Assembly (NCBI GenBank): GCA_023634235.1
Contig: JAMKCF010000008.1
Span: 10,372,176 to 10,436,175 of the forward strand
Direction of reading: 5' to 3'
Length of the DNA stretch: 64,000 bases
Source of the DNA: Pisaster brevispinus
Lineage: Eukaryota; Echinodermata; Asteroidea; Forcipulatida; Asteriidae
Position numbers and translations under genes: made by a program. Positions 59,101 through 61,849 of the stretch are shown piece by piece. Below the pieces are notes generated by a model. It did not search any database and was not told where the DNA came from. It saw only the letters and a program-made list of their open reading frames with translations. How positions within the stretch are numbered: position 1 is the stretch's first letter; each line of letters opens with the position of its first letter.

Positions 59101-59936
59101 AACCTTGTTCTCAAGCAAATGAAAAGTTTAAAAGTTTGCACCAACTTGAAACTTAACATGTAGTTAGTATACAACTACCAGATGCTGAGTAAGTTCAGAC
59201 GTCATGACTTTTAATAACTGAGGAAAATTAAATCATCATTACATGTACATAAACATACAATAAAAAATCAGTGTTTAACCCAAAACCGATACAAATGAGA
59301 ATCCAACTTTATTTGAAATCCTGTTGAAAACTGTGAAAAAGTACAACTTAATAAAGTCAACATGAATTGCATAGATTGTGTAGACTTGTGTTTATTTGGC
59401 TTGTTATGAGCTTTCCTGACCAATACAATAATGTTGCATCAGTAAATGGCATACTCCTTGATATTGTTATTATAAAGATAACAGGTACATGTTTTCATGT
59501 CAAACTTTATACTTGTGTTCCCGAACACCTAGTGTTTGTTAGGTGACAAATACTCGAGCTTAGTACAGAAATGAAATGAGAATTTTTGATAATTTTTTTC
59601 CCCTCGATTATTTGAAAGTGTTGGTAAATATATTGAAGTCAAATTAACTTTTTTTGTTTTAGTCACAATTGCCAAGTTTACTTTACACTACAACACGCGC
59701 AGAAAATAAGCAGCGGCATATATATTTCAAAAATTACAGTACAAGTTGGTTTTAATATTCTATCTCTCTTCATTACACTCTCAATAAAAACAAAAAACAA
59801 ACTTACCATCTGCAAGGAGTGTTATTGGCATGAGCTCATCAATAAAATCTAAAAGTTCTGGACAGTTTTTCTGGATCTGCTGGACGACATACTTTAAAAG
59901 TGTGCATGCTTTATCTCTTCCTCTGCAATCTGCCAA
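7776..59936 (-). CDS. PH-domain-containing formin, C-terminal half (7 exons)
   Basis: Minus-strand gene running off the right edge. Exons in order: 59807-59936, 56656-56688, 55020-55120, 47907-47990, 39612-39730, 15708-15924, 7776-8156. Each internal boundary is AG-exon-GT and all six junction phases agree, giving 1065 nt or 354 residues plus stop. Residues 1 to about 150 match the C-terminal part of an FH2 domain (NCPELLDF, VSIKALEAEVE, FVEQYE, FTAISDFVKAFKRE). FH2 dimers nucleate and processively elongate actin filaments. About 157-240 is a basic, serine-rich linker. About 247-335 is a PH domain, expected to bind phosphoinositide membranes or proteins. FH2 followed by PH is the hallmark of the PHCF class of animal formins (family knowledge, from memory). 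Missing here: N-terminal regulatory part, FH1 and first half of FH2. No disabling change is seen, so the gene is probably functional. Confidence 0.88.
8157..8650. other. Intron segment with AT microsatellite
   Basis: Intronic. It includes a TA-rich microsatellite at 8163-8252; nothing else is recognised. Confidence 0.5.
8930..9090 (+). repeat. Dispersed repeat family A, partial copy 2
   Basis: Only the distal part of the family is clear (CATACCACCAAAAATAG, then GTATACACATCTTCCGGCAT and TTAACCCATTAA), aligning with about 2960-3040 and 41030-41090. The preceding 8720-8930 may belong to the same copy in diverged form. Confidence 0.45.
9091..10179. other. Intron segment, unassigned
   Basis: Unassigned. 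A minus-strand open frame at 9723-10028 (101 codons) lies just downstream of the DIRS relic. It could be its degenerate 3' region, but I recognise no domain. Confidence 0.35.
10200..10960 (-). pseudogene. DIRS tyrosine recombinase fragment
   Basis: The frames give LGQLIKGMFVSRLP, then LVPCLGT (the core block before the YR catalytic region), and finally ITQAACWNTPNTFTECYL. The last matches the I-x-x-A-x-W-x-x-x-x-TF-x-x-x-Y end of DIRS recombinases with its catalytic Tyr. The preceding HS-x-R-type motif is eroded to GAHEICAVS, so the catalytic Arg is missing. Confidence 0.6.
11516..12000 (-). pseudogene. DIRS reverse transcriptase fragment
   Basis: Two frames carry the conserved blocks SGFVSTLFLVPKKGD (upstream frame) and EFTMLPFGLSTLPPVFTRIV. 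The second is the diagnostic F-x-M/V-LPFGLS-x-AP-x-VFT block of DIRS-type RT rather than of LINE or gypsy RT. The following YLDD catalytic block is garbled. Frameshifted. Confidence 0.7.
13401..14279. other. Intron segment, unassigned
   Basis: AT-rich. An AAATTTATTGG block at 13550 could be the A-tail end of a minus-strand retroelement, but nothing is firm. Confidence 0.35.
14280..15500 (+). mobile_element. Penelope-like element, 5'-truncated and decayed
   Basis: Plus-strand fragments in Penelope order. RT: AMGTNMGP-type palm block near 14370, YKKYINDIG where YxDD is expected near 14460, NLSFLNINVTI, and HYKPTDLHSYLQY-x-x-HP-x-x-CKN. Then a PLVVTYHP block near 14890, then a GIY-YIG endonuclease (NLIYCITCKHCGKLYIGET, near 15190-15250) and a final LTPHGI-x-x-EF block near 15430. 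Several stops and frameshifts separate these, and the second-to-last catalytic Asp region reads IND. Penelope-like elements join an RT to a GIY-YIG nuclease, which makes the assignment firm despite decay. Confidence 0.8.
15708..15924 (-). CDS. Formin exon: basic linker between FH2 and PH
   Basis: 217 nt. Acceptor TTTCTGTAG at 15925-15926; donor AAG|GTTAGT at 15706-15707. It completes a split Arg codon, then encodes 72 residues. It begins RKSKSKIQQSYLKKE, a Lys/Arg-rich stretch typical of the segment that follows FH2 helices and compatible with an autoregulatory or microtubule/membrane-binding tail. It ends REILK in phase 0, matching the PH exon. No domain of its own. Confidence 0.82.
15925..18617. 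other. Giant intron, left part; no confirmed feature
   Basis: First 2.7 kb of a 23.7-kb intron. No known transposon domain. A possible short minus-strand first exon at 17663-17764 is listed separately. Short direct repeats and AT-rich DNA only otherwise. Confidence 0.4.
17663..17764 (-). CDS. Candidate alternative first exon (speculative)
   Basis: An open stretch of 34 codons starts at an ATG (17762-17764) and ends exactly at a consensus donor (GCG|GTAAGTG, 17661-17662). It begins MRPIYVAPYKGYQG. It ends in phase 0, so it would splice in frame to the PH exon (8156, phase 0) but not to the linker exon. This would yield a PH-only isoform. No promoter element or conservation evidence is visible, so it may be chance. 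Confidence 0.15.
18618..20648. repeat. 190-bp satellite array, left arm of giant inverted repeat
   Basis: About ten head-to-tail monomers, spaced 187-192 bp (marker CACAGATGTCTTCC at 19011, 19200, 19572, 19762, 19952, 20143, 20335 and 20525). Other constant blocks are CCTAGGCGCCCC, TTAGCTCAGCCCAACTAATT, GTGGCCCGTGTGCGAA and TTTTCATTTGAAATGTTTTC. The outermost unit (18618-18960) is distinct, carries the palindrome TTGGTGCTAGCACCAA (18660-18675), and is matched in inverse at 28970-29290. Units at 19572 and 19762 are almost identical, showing recent unequal exchange. Non-coding. Confidence 0.92.
20890..20960 (+). repeat. Dispersed repeat family B, partial
   Basis: The ATATAGCGCCAGAGCCAGC ... 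GACGCTCAAGGCGCTTCAC blocks match the head of the longer copy at 56055-56265 (TATATAGTGCTCATATCCA ... GTTCAAGGTGCTTCA). From memory, such AGCGC / GCTCAAGGCGCTT repeats are common in marine invertebrate genomes. Confidence 0.5.
21470..22214 (+). mobile_element. Helitron-like element with ~148-bp subrepeats and two 3' ends
   Basis: Four diverged tandem subunits carry CTTCCTGTTTGGAC-GGAAGTAAAGGTCAAAGTGAGGTCATT near 21495, 21648, 21796 and 21943. Two successive hairpin termini follow: one ending GTCGGAATAGCTAA|T (CTAA at 22143-22146) and one with stem GTTCCGAC/GTCGGAAC ending CTGA (22211-22214). A hairpin followed by CTRR with insertion next to T is the Helitron 3' end pattern. No Rep/helicase is present, so this is non-autonomous. 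Confidence 0.55.
23991..24317 (+). pseudogene. Gag C-terminus with CCHC zinc knuckle
   Basis: Encodes the last part of a retrotransposon Gag: a helical segment (LTLAMFLKERDPKS ... LAEKYCEAHGG), a proline/glutamine-rich linker, and the nucleic-acid-binding knuckle CYNCGKEGHIAKDC (C-x2-C-x4-H-x4-C) near 24250-24290, followed by a basic RGRPKG tail and TAG. The N-terminal part is missing because the element is truncated at 23991. The downstream pol is in another frame, which could reflect programmed frameshifting or decay. Confidence 0.85.
24415..26469 (+). pseudogene. Pol: protease and DDE integrase (Gmr1-like)
   Basis: 684 codons, open throughout. Retropepsin signature D61-T-G (LRDTGCSGIVVS) and a following IVG block. 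Integrase zinc-binding motif H-x-H-x-C-x2-C (HESILGGH ... CRSCDIC). DDE core D345 (ALDIIGP), D405 (ILTDQGSQF) and E441 (GLVERFNG), with exactly 35 residues between the last two, as in retroviral-type integrases. A C-terminal GPFLVTEKVTP ... FHANLLK module follows. It cleaves polyproteins and inserts cDNA. It ends in TAA just where the RT frame begins one frame away. Intact integrase suggests a relatively young copy. Confidence 0.92.
26470..27244 (+). pseudogene. Pol: reverse transcriptase, RNase H missing
   Basis: The frame begins just before 26470 (ISSDLSTAQQKETRR) and is open to 27263. RT blocks: SPIVLVKKPDGSNRFCIDFR, KIDLSKGYWQIPM, FKVMPFGLINAPATF, catalytic YIDDILVHT near 27048, and FLGHKIGQGKLT. 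After that the sequence runs into the putative LTR, so the connection and RNase H domains are gone and the copy cannot be autonomous. YIDD is a tolerated variant of YxDD. Confidence 0.9.
27245..27570 (+). repeat. Candidate 3' LTR
   Basis: 326 bp starting TGTTAAAAACC and ending GGTACTGACA (TG...CA ends), with AATAAATAAG near 27494 as a possible poly(A) signal. No 5' partner exists in the window to confirm it. Confidence 0.45.
29296..29580. other. Intron segment, unassigned
   Basis: A plus-strand open frame crosses the end of the satellite structure (29233-29511). It has no recognisable domain and is probably chance. Confidence 0.35.
29726..30906 (-). mobile_element. LINE fragment (Jockey/CR1 group), internally deleted
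   Basis: Minus-strand RT relic, frameshifted. Blocks in order: TGPDMIPPGLVKEFA (near 30820), RQFGNVKGVTTSHNL, LTDFSKAFDLTDYTLLI (DFSKAFD near 30430), GVPQGTKLSPI (near 30270), YVDDLTFAE (near 30175), and LNPSKCQAL (near 30065), then NLKWD (about 29940) followed directly by 3'-UTR-like AT-rich sequence. The RT C-terminus has therefore been deleted. Endonuclease is absent (5' truncation). Dead copy inside the 145-bp array. Confidence 0.8.
31530..31672 (+). repeat. Probable LINE 3' tail
   Basis: A TG/TA-rich segment ends ATAAACTGAATTGAATTGAA. Terminal TTGAA repeats are a common 3' end of CR1/L2-group LINEs. Assignment is by this tail only. Confidence 0.35.
31835..32359 (+). repeat. Helitron-like subrepeat, interrupted by a hAT MITE
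   Basis: ACCTTCCGATATGGCCAGC-AGTAAAGG-TCATATGATT resembles the CTTCCTGTTTGGACCGGAAGTAAAGGTCAAA core of the Helitron-like family once the 222-bp MITE is removed. It continues with ATGAACACCATAGC and ACACAACAAAAAGC to a TTA microsatellite. Confidence 0.45.
31875..32096. mobile_element. hAT-type MITE, 222 bp, 8-bp target duplication
   Basis: It begins CAGTGGCGTCACCAGA and ends TCTAGTTACGCCACTG, inverted ends matching at 14 of 16 bases. It is flanked on both sides by AGTAAAGG (31867-31874 and 32097-32104), an exact 8-bp duplication as made by hAT transposases. The interior is C/G-run rich (GGGGGGGCAGG, GCGCCCCCCC) and non-coding. Confidence 0.9.
32360..32590 (-). repeat. LINE 3'-UTR fragment with TTA tail
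   Basis: Reading minus: GGACCCCGATGGAAATAAGC, then GCGGAATAAAATAATAATAA to the (TTA)n tract at 32361-32390. This is a typical A/T-repeat-tailed LINE 3' end; the coding part is absent. Clade uncertain. Confidence 0.4.
32625..33080 (-). mobile_element. Helitron-like repeat fragment
   Basis: On minus the hairpin GTGTTCGTTTTTACGAACAC ends CTTAAT (rc of 32628-32650). The neighbouring sequence (GGTCGAAGTGTGGTCA, AAGCTACAAGAAAGC, TTATGACATGTGGGCTAAGAGATAT) matches the subrepeats at 21.5 and 57 kb. Internal orientation appears mixed. Confidence 0.4.
33081..34532. other. Intron segment, unassigned
   Basis: AT-rich and without recognisable gene, repeat or RNA. Confidence 0.45.
34533..36184. mobile_element. 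GC-rich foldback element built of CCGCCCGGGCGGA repeats
   Basis: Ends are inverted repeats of about 65 bp: CTACGGAAGTG...AGGACATAC...ATCGGGCTCCACTATT at 34537 onward, mirrored to CACTTCCGTAG at 36170-36180, with AATA on both sides (34533-34536 and 36181-36184) as a possible 4-bp target duplication. The interior is about 1.5 kb of short units (GGCGGAATAGTAATCCGCCC, GGCGGATTACCATTCCGCCC) plus a recurring spacer (GAGGCCGCCTGGCGTAATAC, GGGCCAGCTGCGGAGCATGT). All frames are open because of the periodicity. It is far more GC-rich than its surroundings and able to form nested cruciforms. No transposase. Confidence 0.8.
36185..37199. other. Intron segment, unassigned
   Basis: No recognisable feature. 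It includes a G-rich short run near 36440. Confidence 0.4.
37200..37635 (+). mobile_element. Helitron-like element 3' portion
   Basis: It ends with hairpin TTTCGGCTACCAGGCCGAAA, then CCCCTAA (CTAA 37632-37635) and host T. The body (CACAGATACAAAACGCGCAAT, CGATCGGACGTATACTTTTT, GTCAATTAATTAATTA) is the inverse of 63.05-63.36 kb. It was inserted exactly at the end of a LINE reading frame. Confidence 0.6.
37632..39125 (-). mobile_element. LINE C-terminal fragment split by an insertion
   Basis: Minus strand. 39125-38600 encodes the RT palm with LYADDSAIFISG, WLIDNKLSLHLGKTE, SDKYLGITLD, and CHFDYCCSSWFSAL, then RLQVTRNK. The reading resumes at about 37995 with SRSHIGQTELNKLGML and the LINE tail HNYSTRG ... 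FFYTGIHQWNILPN. The tail is typical of CR1/Jockey-group non-LTR elements. About 590 bp (38001-38589) of unrelated DNA separates the halves. A frameshift is present near 37870. Non-functional. Confidence 0.8.
38001..38589. mobile_element. Unidentified insertion within the LINE
   Basis: It interrupts the LINE reading between RLQVTRNK and SRSHIG. It contains GC-richer sequence with repeated GGGCAGCTTGCC-type blocks (near 38160, 38200 and 38230) and a 60-codon plus-strand frame without known domain. The palindrome TTTTATCG-TTTATG-CGATAAAA lies at its right edge (38578-38599). Class not identified; termini approximate. Confidence 0.4.
39126..39611. other. Intron segment; possible second LINE tail
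   Basis: 39110-39290 ends ATGTGATGACAATAAAATCA followed by AAATTAAATTAAAAC, resembling a plus-strand retroelement tail. The rest is unassigned. Confidence 0.35.
39612..39730 (-). CDS. Formin exon: last FH2 helices
   Basis: 119 nt. Acceptor TTTTTTATTCAG before GAGAGATTT; strong donor GGAAG|GTAAGT. It enters in phase 0 and ends with two bases of an Arg codon completed by the next exon. It encodes ERFAEPPGVDSSDTFTAISD and FVKAFKRETDLILAAAGLG. The F-x-x-I-x-x-F-x-x-x-[FL] pattern is the conserved C-terminal end of FH2, which contributes to the closing post/coiled-coil of the FH2 dimer. Confidence 0.92.
39731..40741. other. Intron segment; LINE/SINE tail
   Basis: TTAATCAATTAAATAATCAA with further CAAT repeats at 40165-40195 looks like the tail of a minus-strand retroposon extending toward 40320. 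Otherwise unassigned. Confidence 0.35.
40742..41170 (+). repeat. Dispersed repeat family A, copy 3
   Basis: Shares TTCTCTTTTGAGAAAATG, GAATGAAGGTCTGGAA, GAAGCATAGCACGTGGAGTG and GTATACACAAAAATACAT with copy 1. It has an extra internal segment (about 40820-40870). Same plus orientation as the other copies. Confidence 0.65.
41352..41424 (+). tRNA. tRNA-like module, copy 1 (degenerate)
   Basis: A box TAGCTCAGTTGGTAG and B box GGTTCAAGTCC are present. The acceptor stem GGCTGGA/TCGAGTC has one mismatch and a G-U pair, and the D stem is imperfect (GCTC/GAAC). The anticodon stem is imperfect and position 33 is not U, so a functional tRNA is unlikely. Better read as a tRNA-derived repeat head or tail. 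Confidence 0.35.
41666..41738 (+). tRNA. tRNA-like module, copy 2 (possible Asn-GTT)
   Basis: Better preserved: acceptor GGCTGGA pairs fully with TCCAGTC (one G-U), D stem GCTC/GAGC, anticodon arm CCGGT-ACGTTAA-TCCGG with a terminal T-T mismatch, loop offering GTT at 34-36 but C at 33. The T stem is weak (GTTGG/CTCGC). Internal polymerase III boxes look good. More likely a SINE-type tRNA relic than a working tRNA. Confidence 0.4.
41764..42200. other. Intron segment, unassigned
   Basis: No recognisable feature. Confidence 0.4.
42201..42552 (-). mobile_element. 3' relic of an R2/R4-type LINE between TTA tracts
   Basis: Minus strand, 42536-42328 encodes the end of a restriction-like-endonuclease LINE protein: ETEKIQKYQDLTRELLKIW, then (after a small deletion/frameshift) DLLQKAALLGTARILRKTL and stop TAA. 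(TTA)n tracts flank both sides (42201-42245 and 42537-42552). It is a relative, not a duplicate, of the longer LINE next door, which has LVQKIALLGTAHILRRIL at the same place. Confidence 0.8.
42633..43579 (-). pseudogene. LINE zinc knuckle and restriction-like endonuclease
   Basis: CCHC knuckle CRICGKYEEIVDHIVSGC, then the REL nuclease: a W-x-x-x-P lead-in, RPDIIIKDKKDQRCILIDVS (the conserved RPD ... D catalytic strand) and KYKDLEIEINRMWGMKTETI, ending with LLGTAHILRRILSIK at 42633. It is split by a frameshift near 42950. The nuclease nicks the target and primes insertion; a C-terminal REL rather than an N-terminal AP endonuclease defines this LINE superclade. Confidence 0.85.
43653..44807 (-). 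pseudogene. LINE reverse transcriptase domain
   Basis: Open from just after the TAG at 44808 (PEWLTRGTTYLLPK, PKSYRPITCLPTMYK) to 43653. RT blocks: GCRKGSFGRKDQLLINK, AWIDYKKAFDSVPHSWI (DYKKAFD), GIFQGDSLSPLLFCLALAPL, catalytic FYMDDLKTFAK, and MEFGLDKCAKATFKRGKL. The Y-M-D-D-L box and the LDKCA block are characteristic of the R2/R4/NeSL-type superclade. It performs target-primed reverse transcription. Confidence 0.88.
44808..46236 (-). pseudogene. LINE N-terminal region
   Basis: Best start is the ATG at 46234-46236, 26 bases inside the TTA boundary (MPLQLTRSTNRIDRHAGQRG). Then HKWSREEYKDVVEAFYTASL, with W/Y spacing like a Myb/SANT helix-turn-helix and presumably DNA-binding for target choice. 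A highly charged coiled-coil-like stretch (EKIEKEIKKLRGQLSLL ... KHLERKFNIKHKED) leads to the pre-RT motif NNWKAPGLDGIANFWIHKDL. Broken by a frameshift near 45690 and stops at 45492 and 44808. Confidence 0.75.
46282..47084. other. Intron segment, unassigned
   Basis: No gene recognised. TTAGGGTTA occurs once near 46303, too short to be telomeric. A TAG trinucleotide run lies near 46590. Confidence 0.4.
47085..47500 (+). repeat. Dispersed repeat family A, copy 4
   Basis: Blocks shared with copy 1: TTGTACAACAAAAGGATGAAG, ATTACACAATA, CCTTTGTCCTTTTTGGACAG and GAAGCATAGCAAGGTGGGTT. The head is more diverged. Confidence 0.6.
47907..47990 (-). CDS. Formin exon: FH2 coiled segment
   Basis: 84 nt, phase 0 on both sides. 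Acceptor TCTAATAG before GCATTTGTTG; donor CTG|GTGAGT. It encodes AFVEQYEIKLTLLQKKSEVM and RKLYEQML, matching the FH2 helix in which F-x-x-x-A/Y-E-x-E-hydrophobic repeats precede the Y-F-x-E/F turn. No breaks. Confidence 0.9.
47991..48659. other. Intron segment, unassigned
   Basis: No recognisable feature. Confidence 0.4.
48660..49734 (+). mobile_element. Helitron-like element with embedded tRNA-derived repeat
   Basis: The 3' end has hairpin TCAGGCAGATTGCCCGA followed by ACACCTAA and T (CTAA 49727-49730). The body includes the CTTCCGGTTTGAACCGGAAG palindrome near 49367, a GGTCAAATGGGGTCACATTT subrepeat, and ATCATGACGTAACTGAAT. The 5' limit is uncertain; a tRNA-like repeat sits inside at about 48957-49034. 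Confidence 0.5.
48957..49034 (-). repeat. tRNA-derived SINE head
   Basis: On minus: A box TAGCTCAGTGGTCTGGTGG and a perfect T arm GTGGG-TTCGAAT-CCCAC (B box). Acceptor strands do not pair and the anticodon arm is not canonical, so this is a tRNA-derived repeat, not a gene. A T-rich tail follows (minus). Confidence 0.6.
50037..50502. repeat. 18-bp minisatellite, ~26 units
   Basis: Units of CCCACCTCCCCCATCATG with 17- and 19-bp variants (four to six C). Counting CATCATG gives 26 copies. The minus strand is G-rich (GGGGGAGGTGGG), and all frames are open because 18 is a multiple of 3 (PTSPIM-like). I regard it as a VNTR, not coding. Confidence 0.95.
50503..51459. other. Intron segment, unassigned
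   Basis: No recognised gene or repeat. There are several short GTCCAAGT/AAGTCC motifs near 50840-50930. Confidence 0.35.
51460..51730 (-). pseudogene. LINE RT C-terminal tail fragment
   Basis: On minus, VTDIIRKIKRGKWRWTGHTA gives the I-x-x-R-x-x-W-x-W-x-GH block. After a frameshift, RGRQRRRWREDISRSDAGTV then WTRTARNRDEG gives the GRQ-x-x-RW-x-D-D-hydrophobic ... W-x-x-x-A-x-x-R block found at the extreme C-terminus of many LINE RT proteins. The rest of the element is absent. Confidence 0.7.
52100..52655 (+). pseudogene. Penelope RT domain
   Basis: Encodes SSITADIFMEEFKLSSL, then LWLRYVDDTFIAW with the catalytic YVDD, NQQHPRIKFTMEQEQSGKIA, FLDVLISR, and HHSIYRKPTHTDRYLNQRSF-HH. The last two blocks are diagnostic of Penelope-like RTs, which are related to telomerase. 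The fingers region is missing through 5' truncation. Ends at TAA. Confidence 0.88.
52680..53130 (+). pseudogene. Penelope GIY-YIG endonuclease, frameshifted
   Basis: YLGPSSHCLQCIFRQAGIKV precedes the nuclease core ECGKVYVGENGHNLPTRLKE (Y-V-G and R-x-x-x-H), followed in another frame by GIVKHSNITDHRVDW, the R-R-IREAIEIYKHDK block and FHISDIWLPPF. The nuclease nicks the target for insertion. A frameshift separates the core from the C-terminal blocks. Confidence 0.82.
53770..53831. repeat. Tandem duplication, 31-bp period
   Basis: TTTAAATGTTGACAAGATGT plus ATTTAAAAAGG occurs twice with no difference. Confidence 0.95.
53832..55019. other. Intron segment, unassigned
   Basis: No recognisable feature. 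Confidence 0.4.
55020..55120 (-). CDS. Formin exon: FH2 helix
   Basis: 101 nt. Acceptor TTTTTGCAG before TCATGAAG; donor GCT|GTAAGT. It completes a split Val codon, then encodes MKKDLNNIKKNTAMLLKDE and TPPDRDIAFCDDVA, ending in phase 0. This aligns with the FH2 L-x-x-L-x-x-I/L-x-x-x-L helix followed by an acidic loop and an F-x-x-x-hydrophobic helix. No defects. Confidence 0.9.
55121..55419. other. Intron segment, unassigned
   Basis: Nothing recognised. Confidence 0.4.
55420..56040. mobile_element. Foldback/MITE-like element, copy 2
   Basis: Palindrome with arms 55487-55533 and 55561-55607 (GGTTTTAAACTAGTTGTTT ... TGGTTCTTGATAA), built like the second hairpin of copy 1 (GTTTTAAACGGCCGTTTAAG) but with different arm sequence. 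The right part (CACGTGATCTCCTCTCAACC, CCAATCAGAATTGA, CTGTCCCAGGTATTTAT) clearly matches 2153-2215 of copy 1. Non-coding. Confidence 0.65.
56055..56265 (+). repeat. Dispersed repeat family B, longer copy
   Basis: CTTATATAGTGCTCATATCC, GTTCAAGGTGCTTCA, GAACCCGTTC, CACTGGGTTCTTTTACGTGC and AACGGCTTTACGTCCCATCC-GAAGGACG. From memory, the last blocks recur widely in marine invertebrate genomes as a dispersed repeat. Related head at 20890-20960. Confidence 0.55.
56656..56688 (-). CDS. Formin microexon (33 nt)
   Basis: Acceptor TTCTCTTGCAG; donor GAAG|GTAAGA. It completes a split Val, then encodes SIKALEAEVE and one base of the next Val. V-S-x-x-x-L-E-x-E-hydrophobic is a well-conserved FH2 helix start, so this tiny exon is convincing despite its size. 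Confidence 0.88.
56950..57345 (+). repeat. Helitron-like subrepeats
   Basis: Three diverged units carry the GACTTTATGACATGTGGTTCA/AGGAGATAT-type block, and two the TTCCTGTTTG-ACCGGAAGTAAAG block, as at 21.5-22.0 kb. It is preceded by TTGACACCTGATGACATCAC, the same lead-in seen in inverse at 63.5 kb. Confidence 0.6.
57346..57999. other. Intron segment, unassigned
   Basis: A GC-richer stretch at 57520-57760 has a minus-strand frame of 78 codons without known domain. No splice support. Confidence 0.35.
58000..58056 (+). repeat. Helitron-like 3' hairpin, degraded
   Basis: AAAATCTTGATGAAAACAAA, then the stem-loop TTTCGGCGGATGGCCAAAA and CCCTCAAC. It resembles the hairpin end at 37600-37635, with the terminal CTAA mutated to CTCAA. 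Confidence 0.45.
58057..59806. other. Intron segment, unassigned
   Basis: No supportable gene. A tandem GGGACACTGGA duplication lies near 58594-58620, and a possible hairpin CGAACACCTAGTGTTTGTTAG near 59523 resembles another Helitron-like end. Confidence 0.4.
59807..59936 (-). CDS. Formin exon: FH2 core helices (most upstream exon in window)
   Basis: 130 nt. Acceptor CTTTTTGTACAG; donor GATG|GTAAGT. It enters in phase 0. It encodes LADCRGRDKACTLLKYVVQQ and IQKNCPELLDFIDELMPITL-LAD, aligning with the FH2 block L-x-D-T-[KR]-x-x-[DN]-x-K-x-T-LL-x-Y-[LV] ... PELL-x-F-x-x-[DE]L. The canonical T after D is C here, a mild variation. The preceding exon (GNYLN-type block) is not in the window, so it must lie beyond 64000 or be missed. 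Confidence 0.92.
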
Positions 59937-60477
59937 CTGTACAAAAAGACACACTATTAGATCTTAAACAGACATGTGACCCATAGGTCCTGGATATCTG
60001 TGTGGAGAAGATGATGAAGAAATGTTGATTTTAGATGTGGGAGGAAAACCCCCAAATGAACCACCCGACACCTTCCATGGTGTGTCCCTCTTGCAATTAT
60101 ATGACCATGTGTACCATCAACTTAAGTGTGTTAAGTGTGGAAAATCAGATGGCCCAAACATTGTACATGTACCAAGACACATTATCAGTATTTGCTTGTA
60201 AATTAAGCACACCACCAGCACAATTATTCAAGACATCACTTACCAGTGAAGTAATTCTTAGTTTGTGGAAAAGAGCGTCTCCAGCTGTGGTAAACAAGCT
60301 CAGACCAATCGCACTAACTACTGTATTAGAGGGGTATCATGTGGCCAAATGGACCATATAAGATCTAGAACCAGCAGTTCAGCAACATAAGGGACTTTCA
60401 ACCATTCTATTATAATTAAGCTGTTATGTACCTACTGTATACATCAGGCAGAGAAAAGTAAAACCTCATCATCAATA
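59937..60477. other. Upstream intron segment, unassigned
   Basis: A plus-strand frame of 108 codons (60035-60361) has no recognisable domain and no context for a gene. Confidence 0.35.
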
Positions 60478-60545
60478 ATAAGGGGTTTCGGCCTGGTAGC
60501 CGAAACACCTATTGTTTTCTTCGAGATTTTTATTTTGTTTTATAA
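60478..60545 (-). repeat. Helitron-like 3' hairpin end
   Basis: On minus the stem TTTCGGCTACCAGGCCGAAA is followed by CCCCTTATTATT. It is the same hairpin as at 37.6 kb but ends CTTA instead of CTAA. The preceding AATCTCGAAGAAAACAATAG block (minus) is shared with 62.7 kb. Confidence 0.5.
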
Positions 60546-61849
60546 ATGTTAAATTTTTGGGTATGAGTTGGTCAAACGGCTCCGTTTGTACACAAAAGAT
60601 GGTACTCAATCAGGCACAGAATTTATGTAGTTTCCAATCCAATTGAAGGTAAAATGAAGACCTGAACACAGAAATAAGCCCATCATGCACCGTTCCTCGT
60701 AAAGCAATAGTTTAAACAAAATGTCATAGATCTTTTGTTGTCAATATTCAAGATATTTGGGTGTTCTCCCGGATTAGAGGTAAAGCTGAATACTGCCCTC
60801 CAGCGACAGTTTCAAAGAGAACCTAATTTTGAGACGCGTAACTTAAATGTGTAGTTATGGCGTCGATTAGCTTATTACAAATGTCATTTTTCATGCTAAC
60901 ACCATACCAAAGTTAAAATAAAAGCATATTGCGCACCCAGGATTATGTATAAGGAGGCTCAAGTAATTTAACTTGTGGGATCCAGGGGCCAGCCATACGG
61001 CCCCTGGGTCCAGGGGCAAAGCCCCGGTGAGGATCTAGGGGGCTAAGCCGGGGGTTGAAAAATCAAGCCTCTGTGTGCTTTTACACACTTTTTATCTATA
61101 TTTCTGTAACTTCAAAGAAAACTGCAGTCCCACAAACTCTTGAGTCTGGATTGTGGTATTTCAGTGATGCTCAACGGCACACCCGCAGGATTAAGTCTTA
61201 TGGGGGGGGGGGCTCAAAAAGTTTAAAAAGTGGGGTCAAGTGGCGAAGCCCTGGTGGGGGTCTAGGGGCAAAGCCCACAGAACTTCTGAGCATTTAGCTT
61301 TTGTGAAAAATCAAGCCTCCGTAGGCAAAAAAACAGATAAATAGACATACTTTTCAAGCACTTCCAATCCAAACTAATCTTTCAATTTTACTGGAAATAT
61401 TTAATGAAACAACAACGGGCTCAAAGAAAACTTACTCCGACAAATTAACAGGCTGAGCATTAAAAAAAAACACCCCGAAACCCCCCAAGTTTGCAAAATT
61501 GCGTGGATGATCTTATCACCTGATTTCTGCCCTTAATGATATTTTCATCAACAACTATTTTCATGGATTCATGATTTGAGGATCAGTTTTATAGAACTTC
61601 TTTTGCACTGAAATATTCTAGATTCAAGGATCGAGGTTCGTCGGTGACGCACATTAGGGAAAAATTTAATAAACTTTGCCCCTCATCAAGGCAAAAGTTG
61701 TCGATGTTTGAATATCCTTACTCAAAGGCTGTGTGTAGTACAGAATATGTGGGCCTGAACCACACTGCTCAGCTACTTTTTTACTTGGTCGCAAACGTGC
61801 ACCGAGTAGAGTCTAGCCAAGCACAAAAATACATTGCATCACCAGCTAA
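60546..61849. other. Intron segment with GGGG-CAAAGCCC repeat
   Basis: Near 60980-61320 there are repeated TCCAGGGGCAAAGCCC / GTCTAGGGGCAAAGCCC blocks with AATCAAGCCTCTGTG / AATCAAGCCTCCGTA flanks, i.e. a two-copy interspersed or tandem repeat. Otherwise unassigned. Confidence 0.45.

Noticed and set aside
60035..60361. 108-codon plus-strand frame
   Set aside because: No domain, no context. Contains NKLRPIAL-like text but no further RT blocks around it.
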